Part shown: positions 1 to 3,921 of the stretch, piece by piece | Layout: every line of letters starts with the position of its first letter | Numbering within the stretch: the stretch's first letter is position 1 | Source of the DNA: Lentisphaerota bacterium | Lineage (GTDB): Bacteria; Verrucomicrobiota; Kiritimatiellia; JAAZAB01 | Direction of reading: 5' to 3' | Assembly (NCBI GenBank): GCA_016182435.1 | Contig: JACPGN010000269.1 | Coordinates: 1-5,845, forward strand | Length of the DNA stretch: 5,845 nt | Made by a program: the position numbers and the translations under genes | The notes under the pieces: model-generated | Databases searched by the model: none | Seen by the model: only the letters and a program-made list of their open reading frames with translations | What the model was told of the DNA's origin: nothing

Positions 1-533
1 GCCCCCACGCGATGCTCATCAACTTCCGGGAGGCCCATGACAATCCGCGCCAGTTGGGCCGTATCCAGAAAAATGTGCCGGAAGAGGAGTTGCTCCGGAC
101 CATCGTCAAGGCCGCGGATAATATGGCCGCGGTGCGTGTTACCCTTAACGTTGCCGATATCCTGGGATTGCCCGCCTTGCCCGCGGCAGTCCAAGGCCGC
201 CACGGAAAAGCCCTGGGCAATGTAATTCAGCTTGTCGCACCAGTCGCCGGACGAACCGCTATAACCGTGAAACTGCAAGACCGCCGGGTGCGGCTTTTTC
301 CCCTGCCGCGGCCGGATGTATTTGGCGTGAATCCGGGCCTGGCGCACGCCGGTAAAATACAAGTCGAAACATTCAGCACCCGGCGTCTGGAATCTGCTTT
401 TCACGAGCTTGACCTGCGGGTCCACGGCGCGCATTTCCTTCAAGGCGCGTTCCCAGTAGCGCTCGAAATCGGCCGGTTTCGGGTTGCGGCCCCGGTAGCG
501 CTTCAATTTTGCCAAGGGCATGTCAATGAGCAT
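1..533 (-). CDS. CE7 family acetyl xylan esterase / cephalosporin-C deacetylase, 5' part (3' end outside window)
   Basis: The reading frame runs leftward from an ATG at 533-531 and is open for 177 codons to the window edge. It has the hallmarks of carbohydrate esterase family 7: FxxYWxxAL near residues 23-31, the HGY oxyanion-hole motif at 89-91, the strand and turn motif DCRGQGGQS at 115-123, and GHIIRGLDD at 136-144. A helix with LFRHIFLDTAQLARIV follows at about 150-165, then LPEVDEHRVG at 168-177. CE7 enzymes are about 320 residues long. The next residues should form the GxSQGG nucleophile elbow, so the catalytic Ser, Asp and His all lie outside the window. Known members are alpha/beta-hydrolases, often hexameric, that deacetylate xylo-oligosaccharides and cephalosporin C. 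No signal peptide is visible at the N-terminus, so a cytoplasmic role on imported oligosaccharides is likely. The start is fixed by a strong Shine-Dalgarno sequence. The gene is divergent from the antiporter. Family assignment is firm; the exact substrate is not. Confidence 0.93.
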   Translation of the reverse strand, partial: MLIDMPLAKLKRYRGRNPKPADFERYWERALKEMRAVDPQVKLVKSRFQTPGAECFDLYFTGVRQARIHAKYIRPRQGKKPHPAVLQFHGYSGSSGDWCDKLNYIAQGFSVAALDCRGQGGQSQDIGNVKGNTHRGHIIRGLDDGPEQLLFRHIFLDTAQLARIVMGLPEVDEHRVG

Positions 534-539
534 TTTCTT

Positions 540-546
540 CCTCCTC
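540..546 (-). promoter_or_regulatory. Ribosome binding site of the CE7 esterase
   Basis: Read on the minus strand this is GAGGAGG, six bases before the ATG at 533-531. It is the best Shine-Dalgarno match in the window and decides the start of the esterase gene. Confidence 0.85.
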
Positions 547-650
547 GGTCAGGCAGCTTGATTTTTTTGAGAGCGGGACAGTACCTGATGTATGAACAAC
601 CGCTATAAAAAACAAGAATATTACCACGGATGGCACGGATAACACTGATT

Positions 651-677
651 GTTGACGGCCGCCCGGCGGCCGTCAAC
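651..677. repeat. 27-nt perfect palindrome (13-1-13)
   Basis: GTTGACGGCCGCC at 651-663 is the exact reverse complement of 665-677, with a single C at 664 as centre. It lies between inverted 9-nt repeat arms in the divergent spacer. It could be a mobile palindromic cassette, a protein binding site for a dimer or tetramer, or a strong RNA hairpin if transcribed. No T-run follows, so a terminator role is not supported. Confidence 0.9.
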
Positions 678-698
678 GGTCTGACCATCCGTGAAATC

Positions 699-718
699 CC
701 TGGCCGAGCTCGGGCAGG
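699..718. repeat. Palindrome CCGAGCTCGG with flanking CCTG/CAGG
   Basis: The core CCGAGCTCGG at 704-713 is self-complementary. CCTG at 699-702 pairs with CAGG at 715-718 across one G/G mismatch on the arm. Removing about 21 nt here would join ATCCGTGAAATCC to GTGTAATCAGTGG, which resembles an uninterrupted repeat. The element may therefore have inserted into the right arm of the surrounding repeat. Confidence 0.7.
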
Positions 719-735
719 CCGTGTAATCAGTGGTT

Positions 736-758
736 TCCGCCATAGGCGGATCCGCCTA
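736..758. repeat. Alternating palindrome TCCGCC-GGCGGA-TCCGCC
   Basis: TCCGCC (736-741), ATA, GGCGGA (745-750) forms one stem. GGCGGA then pairs equally well with the following TCCGCC (751-756), giving the 16-nt self-complementary TAGGCGGATCCGCCTA at 743-758. The first 15 nt (736-750) are the exact reverse complement of 3870-3884, so this is a repeated cassette present in both orientations in the window. Confidence 0.85.
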
Positions 759-875
759 AGGAGGAAATTTCATTGGGTTGCGGGCATTGCCCCGCATTGG
801 AAAACCAGAACGCTATCAGATTCACGTCTTAAGCCAAGCGGGAAATGACCGCTTGAAAAATCCTGCACTTATGAG

Positions 876-904
876 TTGATGCTTAGTGCGCCGGTCTTTA
901 TCTT
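876..904 (+). promoter_or_regulatory. Candidate sigma70-type promoter of the antiporter gene
   Basis: TTGATG at 876-881 (4 of 6 matches to TTGACA) and TATCTT at 899-904 (4 of 6 to TATAAT) are separated by 17 nt. Transcription would start near 911, leaving a leader of about 50 nt before the ATG at 961. Matches are moderate and chance occurrence is possible. Confidence 0.35.
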
Positions 905-960
905 AGGGCCTTGAATCGGGCGGGTTGCTTTTTCGTTCTTTCCCGGATTCGGAATCGCAC

Positions 961-2328
961 ATGGAAGCTTCCCATTACTGGCAGGATTTAGGCGCGGCGC
1001 CGGCGCTGTTAAGCGCGCTGCCTTTCGCCGGATTTATTCTGCTGATCGCGGTCCTGCCCTTCTTTCCAACCGCATCCGCCTGGTGGGAACAGCACCGCAA
1101 TAAATTCAAGGTGGCCCTCACGTGCGCCGCGCTCGGCATCCTGGCGTACTTCATTCCCACCGGCGATCTGGCGAAAATCGGGATTACCTATCTGGAATAC
1201 GCGGCTTTCATCGTCATGCTGGCGGCGCTGTTTGTCATTGCAGGCGGGATTCACATCAGCGGCGCCTTCGCCGGTTTCCCCTCCAGCAACGCGGCCTTCC
1301 TGGCGGTTGGCGCCGTGCTGGCCAGTCTGTTGGGCACGACCGGGGCCAGCATGATCCTGATCCGGCCACTGCTGCGCTCCAACCGTCAGCGCCGGCATAA
1401 AGCTCACATCGTCATCTTTTTTATCTTCACGGTCAGCAACTGTGGCGGTTTATTAACGCCCCTGGGCGATCCGCCCCTTTACCTGGGATTCCTGCGCGGG
1501 GTGCCCTTTGACTGGACCCTGCGCTTGACGCCCCAGTGGCTGCTGGTCAATTTGCTGCTGCTGGTTATTTTTTACATTCTGGATGCCTGGCATTTCCGCC
1601 GGGAAGAAGCCCATCTGGCGGCGGCGCTCGCCAACGAAATTAAGCAGGCTAAACGCAAAATCCACATTCAGGGCTGGCGTAACGTGCTGTTCCTGCTGGG
1701 CATTATGAGCGTCATCCTGGCTTCGGGTTATTTCATCTACCCGGCTTTAATCAGCCGCCACGGGGAATACTCGGCCGAAATCGGCTCAAAGCTTATCCAG
1801 ATTGTTCTGATGGGCGTTCTGGCCTACGGGTCTTTTTCCCTGACCCCGGCAAGAATCCATCACGAAAATGAATTCAGTTTTGCTCCGATCCGGGAAGTGA
1901 CGATCCTCTTTTTCGGCATCTTCGGCGCCATGATTCCGGCCCTGGCGTTGCTGGAGGCCAAGTGCCAGATCATAGCCTTGCGGGAGCCATGGCATTACTT
2001 CTGGCTGAGCGGTACGCTGAGCGGTTTCTTAGACAATGCCCCGACCTACCTGGTTTATGCCACGCTGGCCGCCAGCCAGAATAATTTGTCCGCCAGCCAT
2101 CTGGGTGCGCTGGCCAGCCAATTCCCAGCGCTCCTGGCGGCGATTTCCTGCGGCACGGTTTTCATGGGCGCCATGACCTATATCGGCAACGGCCCCAATT
2201 TCATGGTGAAAGCCATCGCCGAACATGCCCGCGTTAAGATGCCGGGCTTTGGCGGTTACATGCTCTGGTCAATTGCCGTGCTCATTCCGGTCTTCATTCT
2301 GCAAACGCTTATTTTCTTCCGTAATTAA
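961..2328 (+). CDS. Na+/H+ antiporter-like ion transporter, CitMHS_2/NhaD type
   Basis: The 455-residue product is an integral inner-membrane protein with about 12 hydrophobic stretches, roughly at residues 15-35, 48-65, 75-97, 105-125, 146-160, 190-212, 236-260, 274-295, 306-330, 344-375, 382-405 and 430-452. Signature motifs of the ion-transporter superfamily are clear. TGASMILIRP at 127-136 and NCGGLLTPLGDPPLYLGFL at 160-178 lie in the first half. SGFLDNAPTYL at 354-364 and YIGNGPNFMVKAIAEH at 407-422 lie in the second half. Asp170 and Asp358 with Asn359 are the likely ion-site region. Relatives are annotated as sodium:proton antiporters or putative citrate transporters; an ion exchange role is inferred. 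The frame is open upstream to a TTG at 925. I chose the ATG at 961 because the hydrophobic core starts soon after it and a promoter at 876-904 would leave TTG only a 14-nt leader. Neither start has a clear Shine-Dalgarno sequence. The gene stands alone, between an esterase and the nfn genes. Confidence 0.9.
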   Translation: MEASHYWQDLGAAPALLSALPFAGFILLIAVLPFFPTASAWWEQHRNKFKVALTCAALGILAYFIPTGDLAKIGITYLEYAAFIVMLAALFVIAGGIHISGAFAGFPSSNAAFLAVGAVLASLLGTTGASMILIRPLLRSNRQRRHKAHIVIFFIFTVSNCGGLLTPLGDPPLYLGFLRGVPFDWTLRLTPQWLLVNLLLLVIFYILDAWHFRREEAHLAAALANEIKQAKRKIHIQGWRNVLFLLGIMSVILASGYFIYPALISRHGEYSAEIGSKLIQIVLMGVLAYGSFSLTPARIHHENEFSFAPIREVTILFFGIFGAMIPALALLEAKCQIIALREPWHYFWLSGTLSGFLDNAPTYLVYATLAASQNNLSASHLGALASQFPALLAAISCGTVFMGAMTYIGNGPNFMVKAIAEHARVKMPGFGGYMLWSIAVLIPVFILQTLIFFRN

Positions 2329-2349
2329 CCCCGATAGACAATTGGAAAA

Positions 2350-2402
2350 GGAATGCCGGAACGCTGATCCCGCTATGGAGGCGGGACTGGTGCGTTCCGC
2401 TC
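2350..2402. repeat. GGAACGC/GCGTTCC element, copy 1, interrupted by a small palindrome
   Basis: GGAATGC (2350-2356), GGAACGCTGAT (2358-2368) and GCGTTCCGCTC (2392-2402) match copy 2 downstream. In copy 1 an extra 23 nt sit between GGAACGCTGAT and GCGTTCC. The extra sequence begins with a small stem-loop: TCCCGC at 2368-2373, loop TATGGAG, GCGGGA at 2381-2386. It is followed by CTGGT (2387-2391), which resembles CTGAT (2364-2368) on the left side, as a degraded 5-bp target duplication would. Confidence 0.75.
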
Positions 2403-2436
2403 GAAATTGGAGAATCGTAGAATTGGAGCCGGTAAC

Positions 2437-2450
2437 GACGCCGGTTGGAT
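2437..2450 (+). repeat. Direct repeat GACGCCGGTTGGAT, copy 1
   Basis: The 14-nt word is identical to 2525-2538. The sequence before it (GAATTGGAGC with a further CGGTAAC) resembles that before copy 2 (GAATCGGAGC), so the duplicated unit is longer than the exact match, with an indel of about 7 nt. Confidence 0.75.
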
Positions 2451-2455
2451 GGAAC

Positions 2456-2496
2456 GGAATGCGCGCGAATATCGGAACGCTGATGCGTTCCGCTCC
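2456..2496. repeat. GGAACGC/GCGTTCC element, copy 2, uninterrupted
   Basis: GGAATGC at 2456-2462 is followed by GGAACGC (2474-2480), loop TGAT and GCGTTCC (2485-2491), a perfect 7-bp stem, then GCTCC. The arms GGAACGCTGAT and GCGTTCCGCTC are identical to copy 1 at 2350-2402, but here they are contiguous. Copy 2 also has 11 extra bases between GGAATGC and the stem. Confidence 0.8.
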
Positions 2497-2511
2497 GGGA
2501 ATTAAATAATC

Positions 2512-2543
2512 GGCGAATCGGAGCGACGCCGGTTGGATTCGCC
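2512..2543. repeat. Stem-loop GGCGAATC/GATTCGCC enclosing direct repeat copy 2
   Basis: GGCGAATC (2512-2519) and GATTCGCC (2536-2543) form an 8-bp perfect stem with a 16-nt loop. The loop and right arm contain the second copy of GACGCCGGTTGGAT (2525-2538). The bases after the stem are A-rich, not T-rich, so an intrinsic terminator for the antiporter is unlikely. Confidence 0.7.
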
Positions 2544-2617
2544 CTGCTAAAAAATAAACGCTAAAACGTATATCTTTACGGAAAAGACCCTACCATTAGC
2601 CGGCCACGCTGCCCTGA

Positions 2618-2634
2618 CCGCGCGCGGCGCGCGG
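2618..2634. repeat. 17-nt perfect palindrome (8-1-8) beside the nfnA promoter
   Basis: CCGCGCGC at 2618-2625 is the reverse complement of 2627-2634, with G2626 at the centre. It ends 7 nt before the candidate -35 box. It could be an operator, or another member of the palindromic cassettes: it shares the core GCGCCGCGCG (reverse strand) with the palindrome at 3616-3632. Confidence 0.75.
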
Positions 2635-2641
2635 AAAGGCG

Positions 2642-2670
2642 TTGACAAGGGCGCTCTGGTTTAATTCAAT
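2642..2670 (+). promoter_or_regulatory. Candidate sigma70-type promoter of nfnA
   Basis: A perfect TTGACA -35 box at 2642-2647 is followed after 17 nt by TTCAAT at 2665-2670 (4 of 6 matches to TATAAT). Transcription would start near 2677, giving a leader of about 36 nt to the nfnA ATG at 2713. Confidence 0.55.
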
Positions 2671-2712
2671 GCCGTTGCTTCCGCCGCGCCCGGAAATTCA
2701 AATAAGGATCCA

Positions 2713-3663
2713 ATGCCTGCAATTCTCCACCGGGAACAACTTGCTGACGATGTCGTGCTCATGCGCCTGGAGGCGCCCTTGATCGCCCAGGAACGCAAGC
2801 CGGGTCAGTTTGTAATCTTGCAGTTAGACAGCGCCTATGGCGAGCGCATCCCGCTGACCATCGCCGATGCCGATCCTGGGGAAGGCTCGATCACCATTAT
2901 TTTCCAGGTCGTCGGCCGCACAACGCACCACCTGGCTGCGCTGCGCGAAGGCGAGACCATTGCCAACCTGGTGGGACCCCTGGGACGCCCAACCCACATC
3001 GAGAAGTTTGGAACCGTCGTGGGCATTGGCGGCGGAATCGGCCTGGCGCCCTTGTACCCCATTGCCCAGGGCATGAAACACGCCGGCAACAAAGTCATTA
3101 TCATCATGGGCGCGCGCGCCAAGAAACTGTTGATTCTCGAAGAGCGTATGCGCGCACTGGCGGACGAACTGATTGTCTGCACCGATGACGGGTCCTACGG
3201 CCGCAAGACGCTGGTCACGGCGCCGCTCAAGGAAGTGTGCGCGCGCAACCCCAAACCGGACCTGGCCGTGGCTATCGGCCCCCCCATCATGATGAAGTTC
3301 TGCGCGGAAACCACGCGCCCCTACGGCATTCCCACGGTGGTCTCGCTCAACACGATCATGGTGGATGGCACCGGCATGTGCGGCGGCTGCCGGGTCACGG
3401 TCGGCGGTCAAACGCGTTTCGTCTGCGTGGATGGGCCGGAATTTGACGGCCACCAGGTGGATTTCGACAACATGATGCAGCGCCTGCAGGCTTATAAGCA
3501 GCAGGAGGCCGAGGCCCGCGCCCAATGCCGGCTGGGGCAGAGGACGGAAGACAGACAACAGATGACAGACGACGGACCGGAGAAACCAGAGGACGGAAAA
3601 CGGACGACGGATTTATCCCGCGCCGCGCGGGACGACGGACGACAGATGACGGAGGCAGAATAA
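2713..3663 (+). CDS. nfnA: NfnA, small (NADH-side) subunit of electron-bifurcating ferredoxin:NADP+ transhydrogenase, with odd C-terminal tail
   Basis: The 316-residue product belongs to the ferredoxin-NADP reductase/PyrK-like group (also annotated as sulfide dehydrogenase beta or dihydroorotate dehydrogenase electron transfer subunit). An FAD-binding barrel carries PGQF at 30-33 and RIPLTIAD at 45-52. The nucleotide-binding domain carries GIGGGIGLAP at 104-113. The [2Fe-2S] site DGTGMCGGC at 218-226 gives Cys223 and Cys226, with Cys238 in FVCVDGPEFDGH as the third cysteine. Characterised NfnA uses an aspartate as a further ligand, for which Asp218 is a candidate. The adjacent nfnB supports NfnA over PyrK. 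In the cytoplasm the complex oxidises NADH and reduced ferredoxin to form NADPH, or runs in reverse. The family fold ends near the helix DFDNMMQRLQAY (about 250-261); members are usually about 280 residues. Residues 277-316 are a Thr/Asp/Arg/Gln-rich tail encoded by a degenerate 7-nt repeat, probably captured from intergenic DNA. The ATG is preceded by AAGGA at 2704-2708. Confidence 0.93.
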   Translation: MPAILHREQLADDVVLMRLEAPLIAQERKPGQFVILQLDSAYGERIPLTIADADPGEGSITIIFQVVGRTTHHLAALREGETIANLVGPLGRPTHIEKFGTVVGIGGGIGLAPLYPIAQGMKHAGNKVIIIMGARAKKLLILEERMRALADELIVCTDDGSYGRKTLVTAPLKEVCARNPKPDLAVAIGPPIMMKFCAETTRPYGIPTVVSLNTIMVDGTGMCGGCRVTVGGQTRFVCVDGPEFDGHQVDFDNMMQRLQAYKQQEAEARAQCRLGQRTEDRQQMTDDGPEKPEDGKRTTDLSRAARDDGRQMTEAE

Positions 3664-3703
3664 GCAAACATCGAACGTCGAATAAGGAACCAGGAACGAA
3701 TCC
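3543..3703 (+). repeat. Degenerate 7-nt tandem repeat array (GACGGAN type) crossing the nfnA stop codon
   Basis: Cut into 7-nt steps from 3543, the sequence reads GACGGAA, GACAGAC, AACAGAT, GACAGAC, GACGGAC, then diverged units. GACGGAA, AACGGAC, GACGGAT (3592-3612) follow, and then GACGGAC, GACAGAT, GACGGAG (3634-3654). Without losing phase it continues past the TAA at 3661-3663 as CATCGAA, CGTCGAA, TAAGGAA, CCAGGAA (3669-3696). That makes 23 units. The interruption at 3613-3633, which holds a palindrome, is exactly three units (21 nt) long. Because 7 and 3 share no factor, the encoded tail has a 7-residue period (TEDRQQM, TDDGPEK, PEDGKRT). Heptanucleotide tandem repeats are known elsewhere, for example the STRR sequences of filamentous cyanobacteria; no link to those is claimed. 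Confidence 0.8.
3616..3632. repeat. 17-nt perfect palindrome (8-1-8) inside the nfnA tail
   Basis: TCCCGCGC at 3616-3623 pairs exactly with GCGCGGGA at 3625-3632 around C3624. It interrupts the 7-nt array and is translated as part of LSRAARD (residues 301-307). Its core resembles the palindrome at 2618-2634. Confidence 0.8.
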
Positions 3704-3736
3704 CTATTCTCATTCATTGGTGTCCAATACAATATT

Positions 3737-3828
3737 CCCTCTCCCTTGGGAGAGGGTTAGGGTGAGGGGAGTGCTGGTTCGTCTGGCAAATGCACCCCCT
3801 CACCTCGGTCCTCTCCCGAGGGAGAGGA
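3737..3828. repeat. BIME/REP-like triple stem-loop repeat
   Basis: Three perfect stems stand in a row. CCCTCTCCC (3737-3745) pairs with GGGAGAGGG (3748-3756). GGTGAGGGG (3761-3769) pairs with CCCCTCACC (3796-3804) around a 26-nt loop. TCCTCTCCC (3809-3817) pairs with GGGAGAGGA (3820-3828). The outer hairpins are near-copies of each other. CCCTCTCCC...GGGAGAGGG with TTAGGGTGAGGGG is a widespread dispersed bacterial repeat type in my memory of genomes. It lies in the nfnA-nfnB gap and, as RNA, would be very stable. It could stabilise the upstream message or attenuate read-through. Confidence 0.8.
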
Positions 3829-3869
3829 TGAGGTCTCGTCAATCAACAACGTGAAGATTGTGTTGTGTT

Positions 3870-3884
3870 TCCGCCTATGGCGGA
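3870..3884. repeat. 15-nt palindromic cassette TCCGCC-TAT-GGCGGA
   Basis: TCCGCC (3870-3875), TAT, GGCGGA (3879-3884) is the exact reverse complement of 736-750; the match extends one further base. It lies immediately before the CCATNNN array upstream of nfnB. Confidence 0.85.
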
Positions 3885-3886
3885 AG

Positions 3887-3914
3887 CCATCAACCATTTG
3901 CCATTGACCATTCT
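3887..3914 (+). repeat. 7-nt tandem array, four CCATNNN units, just upstream of nfnB
   Basis: CCATCAA, CCATTTG, CCATTGA and CCATTCT follow each other in exact 7-nt steps. A possible decayed fifth unit, TTCACCC, abuts the nfnB ATG at 3922. Neither array nor flank contains a Shine-Dalgarno match. Confidence 0.75.
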
Positions 3915-3921
3915 TTCACCC

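Larger units (their letters stand above)
624..735. repeat. Inverted clusters of 9-nt CACGGATNN-type units around a palindrome
   Basis: The left arm (about 625-650) reads CACGGATGG, CACGGATAA, CACTGATTG in 9-nt steps. The right arm carries the same words in reverse complement: CCATCCGTG at 685-693 matches 625-633 exactly, and AATCAGTG at 725-732 matches 643-650 exactly. A perfect palindrome (651-677) lies between the arms, and a second palindrome (699-718) seems to split the right arm. The words resemble ATCCGTG-type dispersed repeats I recall from intergenic DNA of environmental genomes. That recollection is not checked here. Confidence 0.7.
534..960. other. Gene-free divergent spacer between esterase and antiporter
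   Basis: No convincing coding sequence is present. Short open frames here run through repeats and show no protein family features. The spacer holds the esterase leader, a repeat cluster at about 624-758, and two modest stem-loops: TGCGGG/CCCGCA at 779-784 and 791-796, and AAGCGG/CCGCTT at 836-841 and 849-854. A candidate promoter for the antiporter lies at 876-904. A weak minus-strand promoter for the esterase may lie at 615-587 (TTGTTT, 17 nt, TACATC), but its -10 match is poor. Neither stem-loop is followed by a run of T, so neither looks like a classical terminator. Confidence 0.75.
2329..2712. other. Repeat-rich spacer between antiporter and nfnA
   Basis: No supportable gene lies here. 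A 94-codon open frame that overlaps the antiporter end passes through repeats and has no recognisable protein features. The left half (2350-2543) consists of GGAATGC/GGAACGC elements, a duplicated GACGCCGGTTGGAT word and a hairpin. The stretch 2545-2617 is more AT-rich and I see nothing definable in it. The right end holds a 17-nt palindrome, a promoter and the nfnA ribosome binding site. No T-run terminator follows the antiporter. Confidence 0.75.

Noticed and set aside
12..608. 198-codon open frame on the plus strand
   Set aside because: It is the antisense shadow of the CE7 esterase, whose minus-strand frame carries clear family motifs and a strong ribosome binding site.
630..848. 72-codon open frame on the plus strand in the divergent spacer
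   Set aside because: It runs through the CACGGAT repeats and several palindromes, with no ribosome binding site or protein family features.
925..960. TTG start that would add 12 codons to the antiporter
   Set aside because: TTG is a rare start, has no Shine-Dalgarno sequence, and the added residues are not part of the hydrophobic core. The ATG at 961 fits better, though neither start has a clear ribosome binding site.
2225..2509. 94-codon open frame overlapping the antiporter end
   Set aside because: The first third is out of frame with the antiporter and the rest is repeat sequence. No recognisable domain.
2824..3558. 244-codon minus-strand open frame opposite nfnA
   Set aside because: Shadow frame typical of GC-rich coding DNA; the plus-strand product has all NfnA motifs.
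3543..3914. CRISPR array
   Set aside because: The repeats have a 7-nt period and degenerate units, without the 24-40 nt repeats and unique spacers of CRISPR, and no cas gene is present.
3865..3921. GTG start that would add 19 codons to NfnB
   Set aside because: These codons lie in a repeated palindrome and the CCATNNN array, so they are unlikely to be protein sequence.
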